Positions 54,601 through 62,636 of a stretch of DNA of 64,000 bases are shown here, in pieces. The stretch's first letter is position 1. Each line of letters opens with the position of its first letter. The DNA is from Myxococcales bacterium (GTDB lineage Bacteria; Myxococcota_A; UBA9160; UBA4427), in the NCBI GenBank assembly GCA_012959805.1, contig DUCN01000062.1, forward strand, positions 216,500 to 280,499, written 5' to 3'. The notes below the pieces were generated by a model. The model saw only the letters and a program-made list of their open reading frames with translations. It was not told the origin of the DNA and searched no databases. Both the position numbers and the translations under genes were made by a program.

Positions 54601-54752
54601 GATCGGAAACGATGCGGAGGATTGCCGCGCCGATGGTCGGAGGTGTGATGACGGCAACCCTCGTCACGCTGATTCTATTGCCGGTGCTCTTCGTCATCGT
54701 CCACGGATGGAAACTGCCGACTGGTCAAGGAGGGGGGAAGGATCCCGCCTAG
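51606..54752 (+). CDS. cusA: Heavy-metal RND efflux pump (CusA-like)
   Basis: A 1048-residue HME-RND pump with twelve membrane helices and two large periplasmic loops. [56 protein letters not shown]-like (here [20 protein letters not shown]), [37 protein letters not shown] and [20 protein letters not shown] closely follow the CusA pattern, including Met residues in the last two segments that line the Cu/Ag path in E. coli CusA. It is driven by the proton gradient. Metal choice (Cu/Ag rather than Zn/Co/Cd) is inferred from CusA likeness. GAGGAGGGG precedes ATG. The stop overlaps the dusB stop in a CTAG. Confidence 0.95.
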   Translation: [1048 protein letters not shown]

Positions 54753-55924
54753 CCGCCGTCGCCAGGCTCTTCCGAAGCCGGGGGTGTCATGTCGTCGAGG
54801 TTCTCTCTAAAACCTTCGGGCAGGGAGACTTTCTGGCGCCCGCCCTTCTTTCCACGAGAAAGACGCATCGCTCGGGGGGGGAAGAGCAGGTCGGGGTCTC
54901 CCTCGGCGAGGATGACATCGAGTTCTTCGAGCGAGTTGATGCGAATGAGCTTATCTCGCATCTTCGTGCTGCCCGGAAAACCCTTCGTATACCAGGTCGC
55001 ATGCTTTCGGAAGGACGTGATCCCGATACGCGTCCCCGTCCATTCGCAGAGCAAGCGCGCATGCTCGCGCATCGTGGACATGACTTCGCCGAATGTCGGG
55101 GGGTTCTTGGGCTGATTGCCTGCGTAGACCGCGGCTAGATCCCCAAAGAGCCAGGGCCGACCGAGGCAGCCTCGGCCGACGACGACTCCGTCACACCCGG
55201 TCGAACGCATCATGCGAAGTGCGTCCCAGGCTTCCCAGATATCACCGTTGCCGAGGATCGGAATCGACTGAACTGCCTGCTTCAGTTCGCCGATCGCATT
55301 CCAGTCCGCCTCTCCATCATAGAGTTGGGCGGCCGTTCGCGCGTGAAGCGAAACCGCCCGGCAGCCCTCGGCTTCGGCGATTCGACCCGCGTCCAGGAAA
55401 GTCATCCAGTCATCATCGATGCCCATTCGAAATTTGATCGTGACTGGAATCTCTCCGGCAGCGCGAACTGCCGATCGAACAATCGCTTCGAGCAGTTTCG
55501 GCTTGGCGGGGATGGCCGCGCCTCCACCCCGGCGCGTCACTTTCCGAACCGGGCAGCCGAAATTCATGTCGAGATGATCGATACGATCTTCGTCGACCAG
55601 GAAGCGCACTGCCTCGCCTACATAATGCGGGTCGACACCGTAGAGCTGCAGACTTCGCGGGCTCTCATCGGGATCGAATTCCGCTAGCCGAAGCGTCTTC
55701 TCGTTTCGCTCGACCAGTGCGCGGGCGGTAATCATTTCCGAGACGTAGAGGCCCGCGCCGAAACCACGACACAACCGTCTGAAGGGCGCGTTCGTAATCC
55801 CTGCCATCGGGGCGAGGACGACCGGTGGATCACACAGGATCGGACCGATCGAAACGGCTGGAAACTCGCCGGGGGCGGCGGGCTTCACGTCCTGGTTGAT
55901 CGGGCTGACGTAGATCGAGTCCAT
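54749..55924 (-). CDS. dusB: tRNA-dihydrouridine synthase (DusB-like)
   Basis: A 391-residue FMN enzyme that reduces uridine to dihydrouridine in tRNA. PPVVLAPMAGITNAPFRRLC, HLDMNFGCPVRKVTRRGGGA (catalytic Cys), VTIKFRMGIDDDWMTFLDAG, VSLHARTAAQLYDGEADWNA, IPILGNGDIWEAWDALRMM and DGVVVGRGCLGRPWLFGDL mark the TIM barrel. The C-terminal helical tRNA-binding part is followed by a charged tail (RGKKGGRQKVSLPEGFRENL and on). Start ATG 55924 (MDSIYVSPIN); the frame open to 56554 is the shadow of the opposite gene. Convergent with cusA. Confidence 0.93.
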   Translation of the reverse strand: MDSIYVSPINQDVKPAAPGEFPAVSIGPILCDPPVVLAPMAGITNAPFRRLCRGFGAGLYVSEMITARALVERNEKTLRLAEFDPDESPRSLQLYGVDPHYVGEAVRFLVDEDRIDHLDMNFGCPVRKVTRRGGGAAIPAKPKLLEAIVRSAVRAAGEIPVTIKFRMGIDDDWMTFLDAGRIAEAEGCRAVSLHARTAAQLYDGEADWNAIGELKQAVQSIPILGNGDIWEAWDALRMMRSTGCDGVVVGRGCLGRPWLFGDLAAVYAGNQPKNPPTFGEVMSTMREHARLLCEWTGTRIGITSFRKHATWYTKGFPGSTKMRDKLIRINSLEELDVILAEGDPDLLFPPRAMRLSRGKKGGRQKVSLPEGFRENLDDMTPPASEEPGDGG

Positions 55925-56060
55925 GGCCCGGTTAGATACCCCATTTCGGCGGTTCGGGCGCGCCTTGGCTGACCGATGGGAAGCGGCCCGTTGGCGACTC
56001 TCCCGAGGGGCGATTCCAGGGGGTTTGCGGTCGGGGGGCAGACGCGGTCCACTTCCAGAC

Positions 56061-56738
56061 ATGTCATGTCGGCCTTCTTTTGCACTCGAGCTCGCGCTTC
56101 TCCTTTCGACTGTCCTCGTTCTTCTGTGCGTACCAGTGCGTGCCCAGGTTCCGCTTTTTCCTGACGAAATCGAACGCATTGATGTGATTGCGGTCGAAAG
56201 GGATGGGCGAGACATCTTTGCCTTCGATTCGCTGACGGGCCGGCGTGCGGAGATTCGCCTCGAGATTGGTGAAGAGGTTGTCTTCGAAGCCAGCCGAGGT
56301 CGACTGGGAATCGTGATGACGAATCGGCGAGCGTTGGGGGTCGCCGCGGGTTCGGGCTGGAAGGAGCTTCGCTTTCGATTGCAGGAAAGCGCACCGACCG
56401 TGGCGCTGGTCGAAGATCGGGTGGCCATACTGGTGACGAGCCGTCGCGTGATCGGATTTGTCAGTCGTGGCGATTGGATCGTTGGAAATTTGTCGCCCCA
56501 CGAATCCACAGAGGCGGTCCGTGTCGGAGTTTCCGTCGGGGTCGTCGCGACCAATCGGCGAGCCCTCGGACTCGCCGTGGACGCTGATCGGTTCGTTGCG
56601 GCTGATCTTCAAGTGAAAGAGTCCCTGGAGTCGGTGGTTGCCGGGGACACGCTGGCCACAGTTCGAACGAATCGGCGCATTCTGGTCTTCTCGGGACCCG
56701 CCGGAATCTGGACTGAGCAAAGGCGTAAGATCAACTAA
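56061..56738 (+). CDS. Secreted protein with four TNRR repeats
   Basis: From ATG 56061 a 225-residue exported protein: signal peptide ALELALLLSTVLVLLCVPVR-A, cut before QVPLF. The mature part holds four repeats of 38-39 residues marked by TNRRALG (87-93), TSRRVIG (126-132), TNRRALG (164-170) and TNRRILV (203-209), each ending a hydrophobic strand such as LGIVM, AILV or GVVA. This fits a small beta-propeller or beta-repeat fold. No enzyme motif. The frame opens at 55923, opposite the dusB start; ATG 56061 leaves a 137-base divergent promoter region. Function unknown. Confidence 0.65.
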   Translation: MSCRPSFALELALLLSTVLVLLCVPVRAQVPLFPDEIERIDVIAVERDGRDIFAFDSLTGRRAEIRLEIGEEVVFEASRGRLGIVMTNRRALGVAAGSGWKELRFRLQESAPTVALVEDRVAILVTSRRVIGFVSRGDWIVGNLSPHESTEAVRVGVSVGVVATNRRALGLAVDADRFVAADLQVKESLESVVAGDTLATVRTNRRILVFSGPAGIWTEQRRKIN

Positions 56739-56817
56739 TGTCGATCCATCACGTCAAGAGACGCAGTCGCCCCGCTCAACCCGACGCGGTTTGATTCTTA
56801 CGTGGAACGAATCGCGC

Positions 56818-57135
56818 TTAAGCGCGAGCCGCACCAAGTTCTTCGTACCCGAGTTCACGGATGATCTGGTTGCCACCACCCGTCGTGGTTTCCGGGTCGA
56901 GGCGAATTCCAGTTGCATCGGCGACCCGATTGATGGCGTCGAAGCTCGCGATGATCGAAGCGGCTTGAACCGTGGCATCGACCCCAAGCGTGGCGATGCA
57001 TTCGCTGCGCACGTTTTCGAGTGCTTCATCGGCCTCCTAAGCCGGTTCACGTGTGAGGATCGCCTCGGCGAAGCGACGAAGCAGCCCGCCGTGGGCGATG
57101 CCGCCGTCCACGCTATCGGCTTCTCCAGTGGCCAT
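56818..57135 (-). pseudogene. Carboxymuconolactone decarboxylase/AhpD-like gene with nonsense codon
   Basis: ATG 57135 begins ATGEADSVDGGIAHGGLLRR and FAEAILTREPA; TAG 57037-57039 interrupts at codon 33; the same frame continues EADEALENVRSECIATLGVD, ATVQAASIIASFDAINRVAD and ATGIRLDPETT to TAA 56818. Apart from the nonsense codon the 105-codon gene looks complete and resembles short CMD-like proteins, although the CxxC pair of AhpD is not present. Lies directly downstream of another decayed relative on the same strand. Confidence 0.6.
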
Positions 57136-57149
57136 GCGTACATCGCGAT

Positions 57150-57537
57150 CTCTGTCTGGTTTTCCTTGCCGCTCGCACGGAGCAGGCCCGCCTGGATTGC
57201 CTCGTCATACCAGCGCTGGCTGAGGCGTCCGGGATCGGTCGTGATGCGATGGATCACGTCGACGATTGCATCCGGAAGGTCGGTTGCACGTTCATGGTCT
57301 TGACCGTCGACGGAGTAGGGTGAGAGCGCGGTTTTTCGCTTGGCGCAGAGCGCGCAGTCCATGGTCGCGCGCTTTTCTCGGGCGATGGCCACCCGTTCCT
57401 TGCCGGCTCCCCCCTGCCAGCCCGAGCTGTTTCCAGGACTCCGCCACTCCGATTTCAAGCGGCCCAAGGCGAACTCGTCGCCCATCGAAAGGGAAGGCCC
57501 CGAGAATGCAAACCGATACCGCTGTCGCGAATTTCAC
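57150..57537 (-). pseudogene. Alkylhydroperoxidase/CMD-like gene, frameshifted and 3'-truncated
   Basis: GTG 57537 opens with ILGAFPFDGRRVRLGPLEIG and VAESWKQLGLAGG; at a run of six G (57409-57414 on the plus strand as C) the frame must shift by one to continue GKERVAIAREKRATMDCALC, AKRKTALSPYSVDGQDHE and DLPDAIVDVIHRITTDPGRL, then RWYDEAIQAGL. The family-like C-terminal half is missing after about 57190. DCALC supplies a CxxC of AhpD type. Frameshift in a homopolymer plus loss of the end: a decayed gene. Confidence 0.6.
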
Positions 57538-57685
57538 GAGTCGTAGGATCTAATGGGATTCCAGGGATTTGACCAATTCTGGCCGATTGGCTTGACGATT
57601 ACGGCGGATGGCCCACTCTAGGCGCGCTCCCCCCGAGTGATGGCCAGAAAGCGAATTTTCCAGAGATGGCGAAGGCGAAAAATCC

Positions 57686-59530
57686 GTGAAGGCTGGTAAG
57701 AGCGGCAAGGCCACGGCGAAGAAGAAGTCAGTCGTCTACGACGAGAAGACGATCCAGACTCTCGATGCCCTCGAGCATATCCGGCTGCGAACCGGCATGT
57801 ATATCGGTCGTCTGGGTGACGGCTCCACCCCGGTCGACGGCATCTACGTCATGATGAAGGAAGTCGTCGACAACTCCGTCGATGAATTCATCATGGGCGT
57901 CGGTAAGAAAATCGAAATTCGACGCGAGGGTTCAACGATCGAGGTCCGAGACTATGGTCGCGGTATTCCTCTCGGCAAGGTCATTGAATGCGTGAGCCAG
58001 ATCAATACCGGGGGTAAATACAACGACGACGTCTTCCAGTTTTCCGTTGGATTGAACGGTGTCGGTACGAAGGCGGTGAACGCGCTCTCCTCGGAATTTG
58101 AAGTCCGCAGCGTTCGCGATGGAAAATACAAACAGGCAAATTTCGTCCGCGGCAAGATCCAGAACGAAAAGGGCGGCAAGAGCACCGAACCCGATGGAAC
58201 CTATATCCGCTTCACACCGGATCTCGAAATCTTCGACAAATACGATTGGAACGAAGATTTCATCAAACATCGCCTGCGCTACTACGCCTACCTCAATAGC
58301 GGCCTGAAGCTCTCTTACAACAAAGAGACCTTCCAAAGCAAGAACGGACTCAAGGATCTGCTCAGCGATGAGATGGGTGATGCACAGCCTCTCTACGACA
58401 TCGCGCATAGCGAAGGTGATCGCTTCGAACTTGCGTTTACCCATGGCAACGCGTACGGCGAATCATATTTCTCGTTTGTGAACGGCCAGTACACGAACGA
58501 CGGCGGTTCCCATCAGAGCGCGTTTCGGGAAGGATTGCTGAAGGGCGTCAACGAGTTCGCCAAGAAAAGTTATGCCGGGGAAGATATTCGAGACGGCATC
58601 ATCGGGGCCATCGCGATCAAGCTTCAAGACCCCGTCTTCGAGAGCCAGACGAAGAACAAGCTCGGCTCTTCGGATGTCCGTGGATGGCTGGTGCCGGCGG
58701 TGAAGGACAAGGTCATCCGCTGGCTGCATGAGAACCAGGATGATGCAAAGCGGTTGCTCGAAAAGGTCGCACTCAATGAGAAGGTCCGAAAGGAATTGTC
58801 AGCGATCAAGAACCAAGCGCGAGAGCGCGCCAAGAAGGTCGCGATCCGAATTCCCAAGCTCACGGACTGTAAATTCCATTATGACGATCCGAAGGCGAAG
58901 CGCCGCGAAGATACGACGATCTTCCTGTCCGAGGGCGATTCAGCGGCCGGGGTGATGGTTCCGACGCGCGATGTCTTTACCCAGGCGATCTATTCGCTGA
59001 AGGGCAAGCCGCTCAATTGTTATGGGCTGAAGCGGGATGCCATCTACAAGAACGAAGAGCTCTACAACATCATGCGTGCGCTCGGGATCGAAGATGGCCT
59101 GGAAGGTCTTCGGTATAACCGTGTCGTGATCGCGACTGACGCGGATGTCGACGGCATGCATATTCGAAATTTGATCCTGACCTTCTTCCTGCGCTATTTC
59201 GAGGATCTCGTCCTGAAGGGTCATGTCTACATCCTAGAGACTCCACTCTTTCGTGTGCGCAACAAGAAAGAGACGAGATACTGCTATTCGGAGGTCGAGC
59301 GCGATGAGGCGCTCCAATCGATCAAGGGGCCTGAAGTCACGCGTTTCAAGGGTCTTGGCGAGATCAGCCCGAAGGAGTTCGGACAATTCATTGGTGAGGG
59401 AATTCGCCTCGTGCGTGTCAGTGTCGGTTCGATGGGTGAAGTCGAGAAGAGCCTCGACTTCTTCATGGGGAAGAACACGCCAGAACGGCGAGACTTCATC
59501 GTCGACAATCTCGCGACAGATGTCCTTTGA
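57686..59530 (+). CDS. parE: DNA topoisomerase IV subunit B
   Basis: Type IIA topoisomerase B subunit, 614 residues. GHKL ATPase: MYIGRLGDGSTPVDGIYVMM, EVVDNSVDEFIMGVGKKIEI, GRGIPLGKVIECVSQINTGG, GLNGVGTKAVNALSSEF. TOPRIM: FLSEGDSAAGVMVPTRDVFT and ATDADVDGMHIRNLILTFFL, then RFKGLGEISPKEF. It lacks a GyrB-type insert. The start is doubtful: GTG 57686 is in frame, but ATG 57666 reads MAKAK and would join the same frame (as MAKAKKSVKAGKSG) if the A run at 57679-57683 had one more A. Followed by the A subunit after 73 bases. Confidence 0.94.
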   Translation: MKAGKSGKATAKKKSVVYDEKTIQTLDALEHIRLRTGMYIGRLGDGSTPVDGIYVMMKEVVDNSVDEFIMGVGKKIEIRREGSTIEVRDYGRGIPLGKVIECVSQINTGGKYNDDVFQFSVGLNGVGTKAVNALSSEFEVRSVRDGKYKQANFVRGKIQNEKGGKSTEPDGTYIRFTPDLEIFDKYDWNEDFIKHRLRYYAYLNSGLKLSYNKETFQSKNGLKDLLSDEMGDAQPLYDIAHSEGDRFELAFTHGNAYGESYFSFVNGQYTNDGGSHQSAFREGLLKGVNEFAKKSYAGEDIRDGIIGAIAIKLQDPVFESQTKNKLGSSDVRGWLVPAVKDKVIRWLHENQDDAKRLLEKVALNEKVRKELSAIKNQARERAKKVAIRIPKLTDCKFHYDDPKAKRREDTTIFLSEGDSAAGVMVPTRDVFTQAIYSLKGKPLNCYGLKRDAIYKNEELYNIMRALGIEDGLEGLRYNRVVIATDADVDGMHIRNLILTFFLRYFEDLVLKGHVYILETPLFRVRNKKETRYCYSEVERDEALQSIKGPEVTRFKGLGEISPKEFGQFIGEGIRLVRVSVGSMGEVEKSLDFFMGKNTPERRDFIVDNLATDVL

Positions 59531-59603
59531 GCCATCATTGCGAACTTTGTCCGGGGTCCTGTCCTGAGCAGGATGCCTCTTTGTCCGCTCGAGGAGTCAT
59601 TCA

Positions 59604-61619
59604 ATGACCCAACTCGAATCCTTGATGAAGGATCATTTCATTGAGTATGCGAGCTATTTCATTCTCGACCGCGCGATTCCGGAACTGCGGGATGGGCTGA
59701 AGCCGGTTCAGCGCCGCATTCTCCATACGCTTTTCCGAATGAGCGATGGGCGATTCCACAAGGTCGCGAATGTCATCGGCGATACGATGAAGCTGCATCC
59801 TCATGGAGATGCGTCGATTGGTGACGCGCTCGTCGTGTTGGCGAACAAAGACTATTTCATCGAACGGCAGGGCAACTTCGGAAATCTACTGACCGGCCAT
59901 CGCGCCGCCGCCGCACGATACATCGAGTGCCGACTGACGGATCTCGCCCTCGAGGCCATGTTCCATCCGGCGCTGACGGATTTCGTGCCGTCCTATGACG
60001 GGCGAAACGATGAACCCGTTGTTCTCCCGGCCAAGCTGCCGGTGGTTCTCATGACCGGTGCCGAGGGGATCGCCGTCGGCATGGCGACGAAGATCCTGCC
60101 GCATAACCTGATCGAGATCTGGAAGGCGCAGATCGCCATTCTCAAAAAGAAGCCCTTCAAGCTCTTCCCTGATTTTCAGCAGGGTGGGTTGATGGACGTT
60201 TCGGAATACGACGACGGCGCGGGCAAGATCGAATTGCGAGCGAAGATCGAAGCGCGGGATCGCAAGACCGTCGTGATTCGGGAGATTCCCTTCGGCACGA
60301 CAACGGAAGGACTGATCGCTTCAATCGAATCGGCGGTTGGGAAGGGTCGAGTCAAGATCTCGTCCATCGACGACTTCACGACCGAGAAGGTCGAGATCGA
60401 GCTGACTCTGGCTCGAGGTTCCGACGCCAAGGAAGTCATTCCCCAGCTCTATGCCTATACGGATTGCTCACTCTCGGTTTCTTCGAACCTGATCGTCATC
60501 GATGATCGGAAACCGCTTGTGCGGACCGTGAGCCAGATCGCCAAGCAACTCACGGCGGGCCTCAAGGAACAACTCAGGCGCGAGCTCGAATACGATCGAG
60601 AACAACTCGTTGATCGAAAGCATTGGCTCACTCTCGAACAGATTTTCGTCGAGAAGCGAGTGTATAAGCTGATCGAAGACAAGAAGACCGCAGAAGCTGT
60701 TCGCAAAGCGGTCTGGGACGGAATGAAGAATCATAAACGGCTCTTCGTTCGCCCGATGGCGGATGACGACGTGTCGCGTCTGCTCGAACTCCGTATTCGC
60801 AGAATTTCGGCATATGACATCGCGCGCAACCGCGATGAAATCGGTGAGATCGAAAAGAAGATCAAGGCCATCGAGCGTCAGCTCGAAAATATGACCAAGA
60901 CGACCACGGTCTACCTCGAAGGCATGATCGACAAGTACGAAGATCGCTATCCACGGCGGACGAAGATCGCCAAGATCGAAGCCGTCGATAAACGAGCGGT
61001 GGCACGTCAGAACCTGCGTCTTTCCTTCGACAAGAAATCAAGTTTCTACGGAACCGAGGTCCGCGGTGACCAATTCAAGCTCACGGTTTCCGAGTTCGAG
61101 TACGTCCTCGGAATCGCGAAGGACGGTACTTATCGCGTCATGAATGCCCCGGAGAAGGTTTTCTTCACCGGCCCCATGATCTATGCCGAGATTTTCGATC
61201 CCGATGTCGGCGTTGAGTTTACGGTCGTTTACCGAGACAATAAACGCGTCGCCTACGCGAAGAAAATCAAGATCGAGAAGTTCATTCGCAACCGCGAGTA
61301 CCGACTCATCAGTGGCAAAGGTGGACGCGTGGATCTCTTGTTGCCGGTCGGCGAGACCGGAACCATTCACATGGACTTTGTTCCGGCGAAACGTCAGCGG
61401 ATCAAGAAGGCGGACTTCGATCTGGGTTCCCTCGAACTGACAAACGCCGGTGCCCGCGGTGCGAGGATGGCGCCCAAACCGGTCGGGAAAGTGAAGCTCG
61501 AGGCCAGTGCGCCGGCCGCTCCTGCGAGCAAGGCTAGTGGCGGGGCGAAAAAGACATCCACTTCATCCAAGAAATCGTCGCGACGAACAGCAAAGGGCGA
61601 CCAGGGCGACCTGTTCTAG
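59604..61619 (+). CDS. parC: DNA topoisomerase IV subunit A
   Basis: Type IIA topoisomerase A subunit of 671 residues, the DNA-breaking partner of ParE. LRDGLKPVQRRILHTLFRMS, KVANVIGDTMKLHPHGDASI and RAAAARYIECRLTDLALEAM hold the active site (Tyr106). The tower and coiled-coil regions follow (ENMTKTTTVYLEGMIDKYED). The C-terminal part is short, with one beta-pinwheel-like region and a Lys/Ser/Ala-rich tail (STSSKKSSRRTAKGDQGDLF), as in compact topo IV A proteins. GAGGAG eight bases before the ATG. Co-transcribed with parE. This compact form differs from E. coli ParC in length. Confidence 0.94.
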   Translation: MTQLESLMKDHFIEYASYFILDRAIPELRDGLKPVQRRILHTLFRMSDGRFHKVANVIGDTMKLHPHGDASIGDALVVLANKDYFIERQGNFGNLLTGHRAAAARYIECRLTDLALEAMFHPALTDFVPSYDGRNDEPVVLPAKLPVVLMTGAEGIAVGMATKILPHNLIEIWKAQIAILKKKPFKLFPDFQQGGLMDVSEYDDGAGKIELRAKIEARDRKTVVIREIPFGTTTEGLIASIESAVGKGRVKISSIDDFTTEKVEIELTLARGSDAKEVIPQLYAYTDCSLSVSSNLIVIDDRKPLVRTVSQIAKQLTAGLKEQLRRELEYDREQLVDRKHWLTLEQIFVEKRVYKLIEDKKTAEAVRKAVWDGMKNHKRLFVRPMADDDVSRLLELRIRRISAYDIARNRDEIGEIEKKIKAIERQLENMTKTTTVYLEGMIDKYEDRYPRRTKIAKIEAVDKRAVARQNLRLSFDKKSSFYGTEVRGDQFKLTVSEFEYVLGIAKDGTYRVMNAPEKVFFTGPMIYAEIFDPDVGVEFTVVYRDNKRVAYAKKIKIEKFIRNREYRLISGKGGRVDLLLPVGETGTIHMDFVPAKRQRIKKADFDLGSLELTNAGARGARMAPKPVGKVKLEASAPAAPASKASGGAKKTSTSSKKSSRRTAKGDQGDLF

Positions 61620-61655
61620 AATCGGCGCCAAATATTCAGCTGGAGGACAATACCC

Positions 61656-62321
61656 ATGACAATGGACGCACTCGAAGCCATGTACACGACCCGCGCGATG
61701 CGCAGGATCAAAACCGACCCCATCCCCGAATTGGTTCAGAAGAAGATTCTCGACGCGGCGATTCGTGCGCCATCGGGCGGGAATACCCAGGGTTGGCGCT
61801 TTCTGCTCGTCGATGATTCCGGCGTGAAGGCAGACCTGGCTCCGATCTATCGCAAATGCATGGATTCGCTTTGGAGCACGATCTACAAACCGCGCATCGA
61901 TGCGGCTGAGGCCAATCCGGAAGATCCCGAAAGCATCGAGTTCATGAAGCTAGTTCGATCCGCGAGCTATCTAGGCGATCATTTCGAAGACTATCCGCTC
62001 ATTCTCTTTGGATTCAGCCAGTTCGATACGAGCGGGGGTTCGATTTTTCCCGCGATCTGGAATGCCATGCTGGCCGCACGCGTCGAGGGCGTCGGAAGCG
62101 CTCTCACGAGCGTCTTCCAGTTCCGCCTCGACGAGATGAACGAGGTGTTAGGCGTTCCAGAAAAAGGTGGCTGGAAGTTCAGTGCTTGTGTGACCTTCGG
62201 CTACCCGACCGGGCGCTGGGGAGTCGCTCCGCGCCGACCCGCGCACGAAGTTTCGTATCGTAACTCCTGGGATGGAGAACTCGGCTTCGAGATTCCGGAA
62301 CCGCTCTGGTCTATGGAGTAG
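61656..62321 (+). CDS. Nitroreductase-family FMN enzyme
   Basis: A 221-residue nitroreductase. TTRAMRRIKTDPIPELVQKK and DAAIRAPSGGNTQGWRFLLV are the FMN-binding N-terminal motifs; IFPAIWNAMLAARVEGVGSA and the C-terminal WKFSACVTFGYPTGRWG complete the fold. Such enzymes use NAD(P)H to reduce nitro or quinone compounds; the true substrate is unknown. GGAGGA before ATG. It follows parC by 36 bases and is ended by a strong hairpin. Confidence 0.93.
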   Translation: MTMDALEAMYTTRAMRRIKTDPIPELVQKKILDAAIRAPSGGNTQGWRFLLVDDSGVKADLAPIYRKCMDSLWSTIYKPRIDAAEANPEDPESIEFMKLVRSASYLGDHFEDYPLILFGFSQFDTSGGSIFPAIWNAMLAARVEGVGSALTSVFQFRLDEMNEVLGVPEKGGWKFSACVTFGYPTGRWGVAPRRPAHEVSYRNSWDGELGFEIPEPLWSME

Positions 62322-62330
62322 GGTTGATGG

Positions 62331-62378
62331 AGCGCGGGCGTGCCCGGTTAGGGCGAGATTGGCGCGCCCGCGCTTTCA
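62331..62378 (+). terminator. Strong terminator after the nitroreductase
   Basis: AGCGCGGGCGTGCC (62331-62344) pairs with GGCGCGCCCGCGCT (62361-62374): 14 base pairs with one T-G wobble, 16-base loop, followed by TTCATT. It begins nine bases after the stop. Confidence 0.75.
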
Positions 62379-62399
62379 TTCCACCGTGCTTAGAGGTTG

Positions 62400-62437
62400 T
62401 AGCTGCTATTATAACAATATTGCTTCAAAAGCAGCTA
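62400..62437. repeat. AT-rich inverted repeat upstream of the integrase
   Basis: TAGCTGCT (62400-62407) and AGCAGCTA (62430-62437) are exact inverse copies around a 22-base AT-rich centre (attataacaatattg...). It sits at the change from GC-rich chromosomal sequence to the recombinase region, 200 bases before the recombinase start. It could be a recombinase binding or attachment site; a matching copy would be outside the window. The rest of 62438-62636 shows nothing recognisable. Confidence 0.4.
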
Positions 62438-62636
62438 TATACGGCATATTGTGATGAGACGGATTTGGGACAGATCCAATCTGAAATGAATTGAGCGGTC
62501 TCTCAGTGGTGTCGCCAGGACGGGATCGGGACGAAAGTTGTAGCTGAGTCTGAAGACTTCTGGCGTCAATCAGCCGTACTGCTCAAAACGACTCGAAGTG
62601 TGCGCGCTGACCCCGGAGAGCTGAAAGCCGCTTGTA

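Noticed and set aside
54749..54752. Overlapping stops of cusA and dusB in CTAG as a special signal
   Set aside because: A palindromic CTAG shared by convergent TAG stops is a simple packing effect.
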